This document shows positions 37,433-47,199 of a stretch of DNA of 64,000 bases, piece by piece. The notes beneath the pieces were generated by a model that was given only the letters and a program-made list of their open reading frames with translations, did not search any database and was not told the origin of the DNA. The DNA comes from Kosakonia sp. SMBL-WEM22 (lineage in GTDB: Bacteria > Pseudomonadota > Gammaproteobacteria > Enterobacterales > Enterobacteriaceae), in assembly GCF_014490785.1 (NCBI RefSeq), contig NZ_CP051488.1:1798001-1862000 (forward strand), in the 5' to 3' direction. Every line of letters starts with the position of its first letter. The stretch's first letter is position 1. Made by a program: the position numbers and the translations under genes.

Positions 37433-38538
37433 GATTCCAGCCGCAGCGACGTTTTCGGTACGCAGCTGCAACTGAGAATAGTGCCATCCTCACCCAGCGC
37501 TGATTGTTTCAGCGCGCTCACTTCGCCTTCCACCAACCGTATCCGGCAGCAGCCACAGATGCCTGCGCGGCATGAGTAGGGCACGCGGATCCCCTGGTTT
37601 TCCAGCTGCTCCAGCAGCACCTGCTGGTTGTTACCGCGAAAGGTTTGACCTTGCCACTCAATGTCCACGGTGCCTACGGGTTGCACCTCCGGCTCGAGCG
37701 CTTCAACGACCGCACCCGCGCCATACATCTTCGCCGGGCCGGTAGCCAGCACTGCAACCTCATCGCCTGCGCGGATCACGCCGCTATTACGGGCAATTAA
37801 ATTCTGACCGAAGTCGACATCGCCATTATCCTGCGCCGTGCGGAACTTTTGCAGCGTGGCGAGCGGCTCACCGGCAGGGTGCTTCTGACCGCGCTCGGGG
37901 CTGACGGTGGTGAAGATGCAGCGGCTGCAGGGTTTAACCACGTCAAACACCACGTCGCCAATGCGCACCACTTTCCAGCTATCTTCCTCCCACGCCTGCG
38001 CACCGGTCACCACCAGATTGGGGCGAAACTGCTCCATCTGCACGCTGGCGGGGCACCGTTTTTGCAAGTCGCGTAGCGAGGCCTCATTGGTTAACAGATA
38101 GGGAAAGCCATCGGCAAAGGAGAGGGGAACCTCTTCATGACGCTTCACGCGGCGGGTTGGATGGGGGCCTACCCAGCGCAGCTGTACTTCGCGGCCGAAA
38201 AAGCCGCTCAGCCACTGGTTGATGGCCGCAGGCGCAATCAGCGCCGTAAAGTGGTTGCCCCACACCTCTGTGGGCGCGGCATCAGGCGCAAAATCCCCAA
38301 AGCGGATCACCGCGCTGCTGCCGTCGGGCGCTGTCAGATGCAGGCCATCCGTTAAAGGCGAGGGCAGAAAACGCACCATCTGCTGAAACTGACGCGCGGT
38401 AATAAAGGTGCCATCAGGCTGCGTGACCATAAAAACGCGGTCAAAGGCAAGGCCGCTGGCATCGGCGAGTGCATGCGTCAGGCCAATGCCGCGCATGGAT
38501 TTCACCGGATGGATATAAAGACGTGAAAGGGTAGGCAC
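37429..38538 (-). CDS. ycbX: YcbX, MOSC-domain 2Fe-2S N-hydroxylated-base reductase
   Basis: 369-residue protein with an N-terminal MOSC beta-barrel ('LYIHPVKSMRGIGL'), a MOSC domain ('KPCSRCIFTTVSP', containing the molybdenum-ligand type cysteine) and a C-terminal plant-type ferredoxin domain whose iron-sulfur cysteines are visible in 'YSCRAGICGCCRIRL' and 'LSCSC'. E. coli YcbX uses Moco to detoxify 6-N-hydroxylaminopurine with CysJ as electron source (family knowledge). Convergent with zapC, divergent from rlmL across 100 bases. Confidence 0.95.
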   Translation of the reverse strand: MPTLSRLYIHPVKSMRGIGLTHALADASGLAFDRVFMVTQPDGTFITARQFQQMVRFLPSPLTDGLHLTAPDGSSAVIRFGDFAPDAAPTEVWGNHFTALIAPAAINQWLSGFFGREVQLRWVGPHPTRRVKRHEEVPLSFADGFPYLLTNEASLRDLQKRCPASVQMEQFRPNLVVTGAQAWEEDSWKVVRIGDVVFDVVKPCSRCIFTTVSPERGQKHPAGEPLATLQKFRTAQDNGDVDFGQNLIARNSGVIRAGDEVAVLATGPAKMYGAGAVVEALEPEVQPVGTVDIEWQGQTFRGNNQQVLLEQLENQGIRVPYSCRAGICGCCRIRLVEGEVSALKQSALGEDGTILSCSCVPKTSLRLES

Positions 38539-38638
38539 GTCTTCCTCCCTGTTAGACGAAAATAAGCCCTCAACTTTATGACATGAGGGCGAGATTAGCT
38601 ATAATGCGCAACAATTTTCGTAGAGTGTAAGTGACATT

Positions 38639-40747
38639 ATGATTTCTCTGTTTGCCAGTACGGCCCGTGGGCTGGAAGAGCTGTTAAAAACTGAACTTGA
38701 AAAACTCGGCGCCGTGGAGTGCCGCGTCGTTCAGGGTGGTGTCCATTTTGAAGGCGACACGCGGCTCCTGTACCAAAGCCTGATGTGGAGCCGCCTGGCC
38801 TCGCGCATTATGATGCCGCTGGGAGAGTGCAAGGTGTATAGCGACCTTGATCTCTATCTCGGTGTGCAGGCGATCAACTGGACAGAGATTTTCAACCCGG
38901 GTGCCACCTTTGCCGTGCACTTCAGCGGGCTGAACGATGAGATCCGCAACAGCCAGTACGGCGCGCTGAAAGTTAAAGATGCGATTGTCGACAGCTTTAC
39001 GCGTAAAAATCTGCCGCGCCCAAACGTCGAGCGTGACATGCCGGATCTGCGCATTAACGTCTGGCTGAACCAGGAAACGGCGCATATCTCCCTCGATCTG
39101 AGCGGTGAAGGCCTGCACCTGCGTGGCTACCGCGATCGTACCGGTATCGCCCCTATTAAAGAGAACCTGGCCGCAGCAATCGTGATGCGCTCCGGCTGGC
39201 AGCCGGGTACGCCGCTGGTCGATCCGATGTGTGGCTCCGGCACGCTGCTGATTGAAGCTGCCATGGCGGCAACCGATCGCGCGCCTGGTCTGCACCGTGG
39301 CCATTGGGGTTTTAGCGGCTGGGCGCAGCATGACGATGCCATCTGGAGCGAAGTGAAAGCCGATGCGCAAAACCGCGCACGCCAGGGTCTGGCGGCCTAT
39401 GAATCCCGTTTTTATGGCTCTGACAGCGATGCCCGTGTCATCGAAAATGCCCGTAAAAACGCCCGCCGCGCTGGTATTGGCGAGCTGATTACCTTTGAAG
39501 CGAAAGATGTGGCACAGCTCAGCAACCCAGTGCCGCAAGGCCCCTACGGCACGGTTATTAGTAACCCACCTTACGGCGAGCGTCTGGAGAGCGAACCGGC
39601 GCTGATAGCCCTGCATAGCCTGCTGGGGCGTTTGCTGAAGGCGCAGTTTGGCGGCTGGAACCTGTCGCTGTTTAGCGCCTCGGTCGATCTGCTTAACTGT
39701 CTGCAGCTGCGCGCCGATCGTCAGTTCAAAGCTAAAAACGGCCCGCTCGACTGCGTGCAGAAAAACTACCATCTGGCAGAAAACACCGGCGAAGCCAAAG
39801 CGCCAGCGATGGCGGAAGATTATGCTAACCGCCTGCGTAAAAACGTTAAGAAGCTGGAGAAGTGGGCACTTCAGGAGGGGATTGAGTGTTATCGCCTCTA
39901 TGATGCCGATCTTCCGGACTACAACGTTGCCGTCGATCGCTATGCTGATTGGGTGGTGGTGCAGGAGTATGCCGCGCCGAAAACCATCGATGCGCAAAAA
40001 GCACGTCAGCGCCTGTTCGACATTATTGCCGCGACCATTCACGTGCTCGGCATTGCGCCTAACAAGCTGGTGCTGAAAACCCGTGAGCGCCAGAAGGGTA
40101 ATAATCAGTATCAGAAGATGAATGAGAAGGGCGACTTTATCGAGGTGAGCGAATATAACGCACGCCTGTGGGTCAACCTGACGGATTATCTGGATACCGG
40201 CCTGTTCCTCGATCACCGTATTGCCCGCCGCATGCTGGGCCAGATGAGCAAAGGCAAAGATTTCCTTAACCTCTTCGCCTACACCGGCAGTGCCAGCGTC
40301 CATGCGGGCCTGGGCGGCGCGCGCTCCACCACTACCGTGGATATGTCCCGCACCTATCTGGAGTGGGCAGAGCGTAACCTGCGCCTCAATGGTTTAAGCG
40401 GTCGCGCGCATCGCCTGATTCAGGCCGATTGCCTCGGCTGGCTGCAGGAGACCGATGAGCAGTTCGATCTTATCTTTATCGATCCGCCAACCTTCTCCAA
40501 CTCCAAGCGCATGGAAGAGTCTTTCGATGTGCAGCGCGACCATATGCGCCTGATGGCTGACCTGAAACGTCTGATGCGTAAAGGGGGCACCATTATGTTC
40601 TCCAATAACAAACGCGGTTTCCGTATGGATCTCGATGGGCTGGCGAAGCTGGGGCTTAAAGCACAAGAAATCACCCAAAAAACGCAGTCGCAGGATTTTG
40701 CCCGCAACCGTCAGATCCATAACTGCTGGCTGATTACCGCAGCCTGA
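38639..40747 (+). CDS. rlmL: Bifunctional 23S rRNA m2G2445/m7G2069 methyltransferase RlmKL
   Basis: 702-residue fusion enzyme, the same length as in E. coli. The N-terminal half (RlmL) has a THUMP domain followed by a SAM domain with 'PMCGSGTLLIEAAM' and the catalytic 'NPPYGERLES'. The C-terminal half (RlmK, starting near residue 400) has 'DFLNLFAYTGSASVHAGLGG' and 'DPPTFSNSKRM'. Both halves modify neighbouring sites of 23S rRNA cooperatively. The start is an ATG preceded by GTAAGTG. uup follows after 12 bases, suggesting one transcript. Confidence 0.99.
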   Translation: MISLFASTARGLEELLKTELEKLGAVECRVVQGGVHFEGDTRLLYQSLMWSRLASRIMMPLGECKVYSDLDLYLGVQAINWTEIFNPGATFAVHFSGLNDEIRNSQYGALKVKDAIVDSFTRKNLPRPNVERDMPDLRINVWLNQETAHISLDLSGEGLHLRGYRDRTGIAPIKENLAAAIVMRSGWQPGTPLVDPMCGSGTLLIEAAMAATDRAPGLHRGHWGFSGWAQHDDAIWSEVKADAQNRARQGLAAYESRFYGSDSDARVIENARKNARRAGIGELITFEAKDVAQLSNPVPQGPYGTVISNPPYGERLESEPALIALHSLLGRLLKAQFGGWNLSLFSASVDLLNCLQLRADRQFKAKNGPLDCVQKNYHLAENTGEAKAPAMAEDYANRLRKNVKKLEKWALQEGIECYRLYDADLPDYNVAVDRYADWVVVQEYAAPKTIDAQKARQRLFDIIAATIHVLGIAPNKLVLKTRERQKGNNQYQKMNEKGDFIEVSEYNARLWVNLTDYLDTGLFLDHRIARRMLGQMSKGKDFLNLFAYTGSASVHAGLGGARSTTTVDMSRTYLEWAERNLRLNGLSGRAHRLIQADCLGWLQETDEQFDLIFIDPPTFSNSKRMEESFDVQRDHMRLMADLKRLMRKGGTIMFSNNKRGFRMDLDGLAKLGLKAQEITQKTQSQDFARNRQIHNCWLITAA

Positions 40748-40759
40748 AAGGATAAATAG

Positions 40760-42667
40760 ATGTCATTAATTAGTATGCACGGCGCGTGGCTCTCATTCAG
40801 CGACGCACCGCTTCTCGATAACGCGGAATTGCATATCGAAGAGAATGAGCGCGTCTGCCTGGTTGGCCGTAACGGCGCAGGCAAATCGACGCTGATGAAG
40901 ATCCTCAACCGGGAAGTGAATCTCGATGATGGTCGCATTGTTTATGAACAGGATTTAGTTGTTGCACGTTTGCAGCAGGATCCGCCGCGCAATGTCAGCG
41001 GCAGCGTATATGATTTCGTTGCCGAAGGTATCGAAGAGCAGGCGGAGTATCTCAAGCGTTACCATGAGATCTCTCACCTGGTGATGACCGATCCGAGCGA
41101 CAGAAATCTTGCGGAACTGGCACGCGTGCAGGAGATGCTGGATCACCACGGCCTGTGGCAGCTGGAGAACCGGATTAATGAAGTGCTGGCGCAGCTCGGC
41201 CTGACGGCTGACATGTCGCTCTCGGCGCTCTCCGGCGGCTGGTTGCGTAAAGCGGCGCTGGGGCGTGCGCTGGTTAGCGGCCCGCGCGTGCTGCTGCTGG
41301 ATGAGCCAACTAACCACCTTGATATCGAAACCATCGACTGGCTGGAAGGGTTCCTGAAATCGTTCGGCGGCACCATTATCTTTATTTCGCACGACCGTTC
41401 GTTTATCCGCAATATGGCGACGCGGATTGTCGATCTCGATCGCGGCAAGTTGGTCTCCTATCCGGGCAATTACGACCAGTATCTGCTGGAGAAAGAGGAG
41501 GCGCTGCGCGTCGAAGAGCTGCAAAACGCCGAGTTCGATCGCAAGCTGGCTCAGGAAGAGGTGTGGATCCGCCAGGGGATTAAGGCGCGTCGTACCCGTA
41601 ACGAAGGGCGCGTGCGCGCACTGAAAGCGATGCGCCGCGAGCGCAGCGAACGCCGTGAGGTGATGGGCAGCGCAAAAATGCAGGTCGAGGAGGCATCCCG
41701 CTCCGGCAAGATTGTCTTCGAGCTTGAACATGTTAACTACGGCGTCGATGGCAAAGCGCTGGTGCGCGACTTCTCCACCCAGGTTCAGCGTGGCGACAAA
41801 ATTGCGCTGATTGGCCCGAACGGCTGCGGTAAAACGACCTTGCTGAAGCTGATGCTCGAACAGCTGAAAGCCGATAGCGGCCGCGTTCACATTGGCACCA
41901 AGCTTGAAGTGGCCTATTTCGATCAGCATCGTGCCGAGCTGGATCCCGACAGAACCGTAATGGATAACCTGGCGGAAGGTAAGCAGGAGGTGATGGTCAA
42001 CGGCAAGCCGCGCCATATTCTTGGCTACCTTCAGGACTTCCTGTTCCATCCGAAACGGGCGATGACACCGGTGCGAGCGCTGTCGGGCGGGGAGCGTAAC
42101 CGTCTGTTGCTGGCGCGTTTGTTCCTGAAACCCAGCAACCTACTGATTCTCGATGAACCGACCAACGACCTGGATGTTGAAACCCTCGAGCTGCTGGAAG
42201 AGCTGATCGATAGCTATCAGGGCACGGTTCTGCTGGTGAGCCATGACCGTCAGTTCGTTGATAATACTGTGACCGAATGCTGGATCTTCGAAGGGGAAGG
42301 GCGCATTGGGCAGTATGTTGGTGGTTATCATGATGCGCGTGGTCAGCAGGCGGCTTCGCAGGCCTTTAAACACGCTGCGGTGCAGAAAGGTGCCGAGGCG
42401 CCTGCCGCCAAAGCAGAAACTGTTAAACGTAGCGCCAACAAACTAAGCTATAACCTGCAGCGTGAGCTGGAACAGCTGCCACAAAAGCTGGAACAGCTGG
42501 AAGCCGAGCTGGAAACATTGCAGGCGCAGGTTGCCGATGCGAATTTCTTCAGCCAGCCGCACGATCATACGCAAAAAGTCCTCGCTGACATGGCGTCAGC
42601 CGAGCAGGCACTGGAAGCGGCGTTTGAACGCTGGGAGTATCTGGAGGCGCTGAAAAACGGCGCATAG
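40760..42667 (+). CDS. uup: ABC-F family ATPase Uup
   Basis: 635-residue soluble ABC-F protein with two nucleotide-binding domains: Walker A 'GRNGAGKST' and 'GPNGCGKTT', signatures 'LSGGWLRKAALG' and 'LSGGERNRLLLA', and Walker B 'LLLDEPTNHLD' and 'LILDEPTNDLD', with an Arg-rich linker between ('RRTRNEGRVRALKAMRRER'). The C-terminal coiled coil ('LQRELEQLPQKLEQLEAEL') binds DNA in E. coli Uup, which limits transposon precise excision and also associates with ribosomes (family knowledge). pqiA follows after 11 bases. Confidence 0.98.
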   Translation: MSLISMHGAWLSFSDAPLLDNAELHIEENERVCLVGRNGAGKSTLMKILNREVNLDDGRIVYEQDLVVARLQQDPPRNVSGSVYDFVAEGIEEQAEYLKRYHEISHLVMTDPSDRNLAELARVQEMLDHHGLWQLENRINEVLAQLGLTADMSLSALSGGWLRKAALGRALVSGPRVLLLDEPTNHLDIETIDWLEGFLKSFGGTIIFISHDRSFIRNMATRIVDLDRGKLVSYPGNYDQYLLEKEEALRVEELQNAEFDRKLAQEEVWIRQGIKARRTRNEGRVRALKAMRRERSERREVMGSAKMQVEEASRSGKIVFELEHVNYGVDGKALVRDFSTQVQRGDKIALIGPNGCGKTTLLKLMLEQLKADSGRVHIGTKLEVAYFDQHRAELDPDRTVMDNLAEGKQEVMVNGKPRHILGYLQDFLFHPKRAMTPVRALSGGERNRLLLARLFLKPSNLLILDEPTNDLDVETLELLEELIDSYQGTVLLVSHDRQFVDNTVTECWIFEGEGRIGQYVGGYHDARGQQAASQAFKHAAVQKGAEAPAAKAETVKRSANKLSYNLQRELEQLPQKLEQLEAELETLQAQVADANFFSQPHDHTQKVLADMASAEQALEAAFERWEYLEALKNGA

Positions 42668-42678
42668 AGGAAAGCGGT

Positions 42679-43950
42679 ATGTGTGAACACCACCATCATG
42701 GCACGCGCCACATTCTCTGCTCGCAATGTGACATGCTGGTGGCGTTACCGCCGCTGCAACATGGACACCGGGCGGCGTGTCCGCGCTGCGGCACAACCCT
42801 GACGACCGAATGGAAAGAGCCGCGGCAGCGTCCGACGGCTTACGCCCTTGTCGCCCTGTTTATGCTGCTGCTCTCCAATCTTTTCCCCTTCGTCAATATG
42901 CAGGTGGCGGGCATCGCCAGCGAGGTGACGCTGCTTGAGATCCCAGGCGTCATGTTTTCGGAAGATTACGCCAGCCTCGGCACGCTCTTTCTGCTTTTCG
43001 TCCAGCTGGTGCCTGCCTTCTGCCTTGTCACCATTCTGCTGCTGGTTAACCGGGTGCGGATGGATTCTCGCCTTAAAATCGCGCTGGCACGAGTGCTGTT
43101 TCAGCTGAAAAGCTGGGGCATGGCAGAGATTTTTCTGGCGGGCGTGCTGGTAAGCTTCGTTAAACTGATGGCCTATGGTGATATTGGCATCGGCAGCAGT
43201 TTCATTCCGTGGTGCCTCTTCTGCCTGCTGCAGCTGCGCGCGTTTCAGTGTGTTGATCGCCACTGGCTATGGGATGACATCGCGCCAGCACCTGCGCTGG
43301 AACAGCCTCTGCGTGCGGGTATCACCGGCATTCGTCAGCGGCTGCGCTCTTGTCCCTGCTGCACGGCAATAGTGCCGATGGATATTCTGGTTTGTCCGCG
43401 GTGTCATACGCGCGGCTATGTCCGGCGACGCCACAGTATTCAGTGGACGCTGGCGCTGCTCGTCACAGCGATCATGCTCTATCTGCCAGCCAATATTTTG
43501 CCAATCATGATAACGGATCTGCTGGGCGATCCGACGCCTTCGACCATACTCGCGGGGGTGGTGCTGTTATGGAGCGAGGGCTCTTATCCGGTGGCACTGG
43601 TAATTTTTATCGCCAGCATTATGGTGCCAACGCTGAAAATGATCGGCATTGCCTGGCTCTGTATTGATGCGAAGGGCTATGGCAGACGCGACAGCGAACG
43701 GATGCATTTTATTTATGAAGTGGTCGAGTTTGTCGGCCGCTGGTCAATGATCGATGTCTTTGTTATTGCAGTACTGTCTGCGTTAGTCCGTATTGGCGGG
43801 CTGATGAATATCTATCCTGCAATGGGTGCGCTAATGTTTGCGCTGGTCGTTATTATCACGATGTTTGCGGCGATGACTTTCGACCCGCGTCTCAGTTGGG
43901 ATCGGGAGCCACAAACGCACCATGAGGAGTTGTCAGAGCATGGAGAATAA
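42679..43950 (+). CDS. pqiA: Intermembrane transport protein PqiA
   Basis: 423-residue inner-membrane protein of the paraquat-inducible PqiABC lipid-transport system. Two similar halves each carry a cysteine zinc-ribbon-like motif ('HILCSQCDMLV..CPRCGTT' and 'RSCPCCTAIVP..CPRCHTRG') followed by about four membrane helices. A His-rich start 'MCEHHHHG' matches the family. Conserved 'LLEIPGVMFSEDYASLGT' and 'LWSEGSYPVALVIFIAS' lie in the halves. The end overlaps pqiB by 11 bases. The C-terminal tail is a few residues longer than in E. coli (417). Confidence 0.97.
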   Translation: MCEHHHHGTRHILCSQCDMLVALPPLQHGHRAACPRCGTTLTTEWKEPRQRPTAYALVALFMLLLSNLFPFVNMQVAGIASEVTLLEIPGVMFSEDYASLGTLFLLFVQLVPAFCLVTILLLVNRVRMDSRLKIALARVLFQLKSWGMAEIFLAGVLVSFVKLMAYGDIGIGSSFIPWCLFCLLQLRAFQCVDRHWLWDDIAPAPALEQPLRAGITGIRQRLRSCPCCTAIVPMDILVCPRCHTRGYVRRRHSIQWTLALLVTAIMLYLPANILPIMITDLLGDPTPSTILAGVVLLWSEGSYPVALVIFIASIMVPTLKMIGIAWLCIDAKGYGRRDSERMHFIYEVVEFVGRWSMIDVFVIAVLSALVRIGGLMNIYPAMGALMFALVVIITMFAAMTFDPRLSWDREPQTHHEELSEHGE

Positions 43951-45580
43951 ACAGGGGGAAGCCCAGGTGCAAAAAGTAAGGAACTGGTCGCCGGTCTGGA
44001 TTTTCCCGATCGTGACCGCGCTGATTGGCGCCTGGATCCTTTTTTATCACTATAGTCACCAGGGGCCGGAAGTCACGCTTATCACCACTAATGCCGAGGG
44101 CATAGTCGGCGGGAAAACGCCGATTAAAAGCCGCAGCGTGGATGTCGGCGTCGTGGAGAGTACAACGCTGACCGATGATTTAACCCACGTGGAGATCAAA
44201 GCGCGGCTCAACTCCGGCATGGAAAAACTGCTGCATAACGACTCGGTATTCTGGGTAGTAAAACCGCAGGTTGGCCGTGAAGGGGTGAGTGGCCTCGGAA
44301 CGCTGCTTTCGGGGGCCTATATTGAACTTCAGCCGGGTGCTAAGGGCAGCGTGCCCGATCAATACACTCTGCTGGATGCGCCTCCGCTGGCACCGCCGGA
44401 TGCTAAAGGCATCCGCGTGATCCTCGACAGCAGCAAGGCGGGCCAACTCTCACCGGGCGATCCGGTACTGTTCCGCGGCTATCGTGTGGGCTCGGTTGAA
44501 ACCAGTAACTTTGATACGCAAAAACGGACCATGACCTATCAGCTCTTCATCAATGCGCCGAACGATCGGCTGGTGACCAGCAATGTCCGGTTCTGGAAAG
44601 ATAGCGGCATCGCCGTCGATCTCACCTCCGCCGGTATGCGTGTTGAGATGGGATCGCTGGCGACGCTGTTTGGCGGTGGCGTCAGTTTTGATATCCCGGA
44701 TGGGCTGGATTTAGGGCAGCCGGTGGCGGAGAAGAGCGCCTTTAAACTGTATGACGATCAGCGCAGTATTCAGGACTCGCTCTATACTGACCATGTCGAC
44801 TACCTGATGTTCTTTAAAGACTCTATCCGTGGCCTGCAGCCGGGCGCGCCCGTGGAATTCCGCGGTATTCGACTCGGGACCGTGAGCAAGGTGCCATTCT
44901 TTAATCCGGGCATGCGCCAGGCGCTGAACGATGATTACCGCATTCCGGTTCTGATCCGCATTGAACCTGAGCGGCTGGCGAATCAGCTGGGTCAGGATGC
45001 GGATATGACTGCGCACATGAAAGAGCTGCTTAATCGTGGCCTACGCGCCTCGCTGAAGACCGGTAATATCGTGACCGGCGCGCTGTATGTCGATCTCGAC
45101 TTCTACAATAATGCGCCGCCGATTAAAGAGTTCGCTGAGTTCGAGGGTTATCCAATCATCCCGACGATGAGTGGTGGTCTGGCGCAAATCCAGCAGCGGC
45201 TGATGGATACACTGGATAAAATAAACAACCTGCCGCTCAATCCGATGATTCAGCAGGCGACAAACACGCTCTCTGAGAGCCAGCAAACCCTGAAACGTCT
45301 GCAGGCGACGCTGGATAATCTGAATAAATTGACGGCAAGTCAGTCAATGCAGCAGCTTCCGGCGGATATGCAGTCTACGCTGCGCGAGCTTAATCGCAGT
45401 ATGCAAGGCTTCCAGCCGGGGTCGGCCGCCTATAACAAGATGGTTGCAGATATGCAGCGTCTTGATCAGGTGTTACGGGAGCTGCAGCCTGTGCTGAAAA
45501 CGCTGAACGATAAGAGCAATGCGCTGGTATTCGAAGCGAAAGGGAAAGACGATCCGCAGCCGAAGAGGGCGAAACAATGA
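43940..45580 (+). CDS. pqiB: Intermembrane transport protein PqiB (MCE protein)
   Basis: 546-residue protein, the E. coli length, with one N-terminal membrane helix ('VWIFPIVTALIGAWILFY') and three consecutive MCE domains (about residues 45-140, 160-235 and 285-400), whose starts show 'EGIVGGKTPIKSRSVDVG', 'AGQLSPGDPVLFRGYRVG' and 'LQPGAPVEFRGIRLG'. A long C-terminal coiled coil follows. In E. coli it forms a hexameric needle spanning the periplasm to carry lipids between membranes (family knowledge). The ATG at 43940 is chosen with GAGGAG ten bases upstream and by length. It overlaps pqiA by 11 and pqiC by 4 bases. Confidence 0.98.
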   Translation: MENKQGEAQVQKVRNWSPVWIFPIVTALIGAWILFYHYSHQGPEVTLITTNAEGIVGGKTPIKSRSVDVGVVESTTLTDDLTHVEIKARLNSGMEKLLHNDSVFWVVKPQVGREGVSGLGTLLSGAYIELQPGAKGSVPDQYTLLDAPPLAPPDAKGIRVILDSSKAGQLSPGDPVLFRGYRVGSVETSNFDTQKRTMTYQLFINAPNDRLVTSNVRFWKDSGIAVDLTSAGMRVEMGSLATLFGGGVSFDIPDGLDLGQPVAEKSAFKLYDDQRSIQDSLYTDHVDYLMFFKDSIRGLQPGAPVEFRGIRLGTVSKVPFFNPGMRQALNDDYRIPVLIRIEPERLANQLGQDADMTAHMKELLNRGLRASLKTGNIVTGALYVDLDFYNNAPPIKEFAEFEGYPIIPTMSGGLAQIQQRLMDTLDKINNLPLNPMIQQATNTLSESQQTLKRLQATLDNLNKLTASQSMQQLPADMQSTLRELNRSMQGFQPGSAAYNKMVADMQRLDQVLRELQPVLKTLNDKSNALVFEAKGKDDPQPKRAKQ

Positions 45581-46149
45581 GAAAAAGCGTACTGGCGATG
45601 CTTGTCCTGTTATTAGCCGCCTGCAGCAGTGGCGGCGATAACAAAAGTTACTACCAGCTTCCATCGCCGTCGGTAACCACGATGCAGTCGATGACCGGGC
45701 AAACGCAGGGTAACCGCCAGCTCTGGGTTGAGCAGGTCTCTGTGCCGGACTATCTGGCCGGTAATGGCGTGGTATATCAAACCAGTGATGTGCAATATGT
45801 CATTGCCAATAACAACCTCTGGGCCAGCCCGCTCGATCAGCAGTTACGTAATACGCTGGTAGCGAATCTGGGCAACGCCTTACCCGGCTGGGTAGTGGCA
45901 TCGCAGCCATTAGGTAGTGATCAGGATACACTGAACGTGACGGTAACCGGTTTTCATGGTCGCTATGACGGGCGGGTTATTGTCAGCGGCGAATGGTTGC
46001 TTAAGCATCAGGGCAGTTTGATTAAGCGACCTTTCCATCTCGAGCTTAAACAGCAGGAAGATGGTTACGATGCGATGGTGAAAACGCTGGCGCAGGGGTG
46101 GCAGCAGGAAGCCGCAACTATCGCCGCGGAGCTGAATCGTCTGCCATAA
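45577..46149 (+). CDS. pqiC: Outer-membrane lipoprotein PqiC (YmbA)
   Basis: 190-residue lipoprotein with a type II signal and lipobox 'LLAAC' (Cys16); Ser-Ser follows the cysteine, so the Lol rules send it to the outer membrane. The body is the DUF330/ABC-aux-like domain ('SYYQLPSPS', 'LWVEQVSVPDYLAGNGVVYQT'). It is thought to receive PqiB at the outer membrane. Start overlaps the pqiB stop by four bases. A strong terminator follows, closing the uup-pqiABC group. Confidence 0.97.
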   Translation: MRKSVLAMLVLLLAACSSGGDNKSYYQLPSPSVTTMQSMTGQTQGNRQLWVEQVSVPDYLAGNGVVYQTSDVQYVIANNNLWASPLDQQLRNTLVANLGNALPGWVVASQPLGSDQDTLNVTVTGFHGRYDGRVIVSGEWLLKHQGSLIKRPFHLELKQQEDGYDAMVKTLAQGWQQEAATIAAELNRLP

Positions 46150-46169
46150 GTAGATTTAATGATCTGATC

Positions 46170-46207
46170 AGCCGCAGCGGGTCTTCACCTGCTGCGGCTT
46201 TTTTTGT
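46170..46207 (+). terminator. Intrinsic terminator of pqiABC
   Basis: A 13-bp stem (AGCCGCAGCGGGT / ACCTGCTGCGGCT, one G-T pair) with a CTTC loop, then TTTTTTTGTTTT, 20 bases past the pqiC stop. Confidence 0.95.
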
Positions 46208-46404
46208 TTTGACGCTCAAAAACTTAGTCAGGAAAATGGGTGTTTCTTGTGCAGGCGAAGTTTTGTCCAGGTCACATTTATGACACTGGCGTGAATTTTG
46301 CGCATTGACGACGCGGTCTAATCAAGGTATTTGTGACCTGTGGTTGCACATTAAGTGACCACTGTTTTCTTTTCCACCAGATAAAAGAATGAGGGAAACG
46401 AGGC

Positions 46405-46572
46405 ATGAAGAGACAAAAACGCGATCGCCTGGAACGGGCACATCAACGTGGTTATCAGGCTGGTATTACGGGGCGCTCGAAAGAGATGTGTCCCTACCAA
46501 ACCCTGAATCAAAGGTCCGAGTGGCTTGGAGGCTGGCGACAGGCCATGGAGGACAGGGCAGTGACTGCCTGA
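46405..46572 (+). CDS. rmf: Ribosome modulation factor
   Basis: 55-residue basic protein, full length and nearly identical to E. coli RMF ('MKRQKRDRLERAHQRGYQAG', 'RSKEMCPYQTLNQRSEWLGG'). It dimerises 70S ribosomes into inactive 100S particles in stationary phase. The ATG is preceded by GAGGGAAACGAGG. The 255 bases upstream hold its own promoter, expected to respond to ppGpp and growth rate; I did not assign the -10/-35. The C-terminal few residues differ from E. coli. Confidence 0.98.
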   Translation: MKRQKRDRLERAHQRGYQAGITGRSKEMCPYQTLNQRSEWLGGWRQAMEDRAVTA

Positions 46573-46591
46573 TTCTGTCTCTTTAGAAAAA

Positions 46592-46616
46592 GAAACCTCC
46601 GCACTGCGGAGGTTTC
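46592..46616. terminator. Bidirectional terminator between rmf and fabA
   Basis: 11-bp perfect stem GAAACCTCCGC / GCGGAGGTTTC with a three-base ACT loop. It is followed by GCGTTTT on the plus strand and by TTTTTCT on the minus strand, so it can end both rmf and fabA transcripts. Confidence 0.93.
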
Positions 46617-46641
46617 GCGTTTTAGCAGGGTTGTGCTGCTA

Positions 46642-47160
46642 TCAAAAAGCAGAGGTATCCTGGAACAGACCGACTTTCAGATCGGATGCTGTGTAGATAA
46701 GACGATCGTCAACCAGCACTTCGCCATCCGCAAGGCCCATGATCAAACGACGGTTAACGATGCGTTTGAAATGAATACGGTAGGTGACTTTTTTCGCTGT
46801 AGGCAGAACCTGACCGGTAAACTTCACTTCACCTACGCCAAGTGCACGGCCTTTGCCTTCACCGCCCAGCCAGCCAAGATAAAAACCTACCAGCTGCCAC
46901 ATGGCATCAAGACCAAGGCAGCCCGGCATCACCGGATCGCCGATAAAATGGCAACCAAAGAACCACAGGTCTGGATTGATATCCAGTTCAGCTTCAACGT
47001 AGCCTTTATCGAAGTTACCGCCGGTCTCAGACATTTTGACCACACGGTCCATCATCAGCATATTCGGAGCCGGTAATTGCGGGCCTTTTTCGCCAAACAG
47101 TTCGCCGCGACCAGAGGCAAGAAGATCTTCTTTTGTATAGGATTCGCGTTTATCTACCAT
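46642..47160 (-). CDS. fabA: 3-hydroxydecanoyl-ACP dehydratase/isomerase FabA
   Basis: 172-residue hot-dog-fold enzyme, nearly identical to E. coli FabA, that introduces the cis double bond at the C10 stage of type II fatty acid synthesis. Catalytic His71 and Asp85 are in 'GCHFIGDPVMPGCLGLD'. The start at 47160 ('MVDKRESYTK') is chosen by length; the frame continues upstream through the promoter. The upstream bases hold FabR and FadR sites, the expected repressor/activator pair. Confidence 0.99.
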   Translation of the reverse strand: MVDKRESYTKEDLLASGRGELFGEKGPQLPAPNMLMMDRVVKMSETGGNFDKGYVEAELDINPDLWFFGCHFIGDPVMPGCLGLDAMWQLVGFYLGWLGGEGKGRALGVGEVKFTGQVLPTAKKVTYRIHFKRIVNRRLIMGLADGEVLVDDRLIYTASDLKVGLFQDTSAF

Positions 47161-47199
47161 GTTCTTAATAAGCCTTATTTGTAATTTCGCACGCAGGAT

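Noticed and set aside
38684..40303. A 539-residue open frame antisense to rlmL, and similar long antisense frames opposite mukB (14722-15876, 16333-17541), uup (40955-42049) and pepN (29323-30108)
   Set aside because: They lie wholly inside well-identified genes on the opposite strand, show low-complexity, His/Leu/Arg-rich composition typical of shadow frames of high-GC codon use, and have no RBS or recognisable domain.
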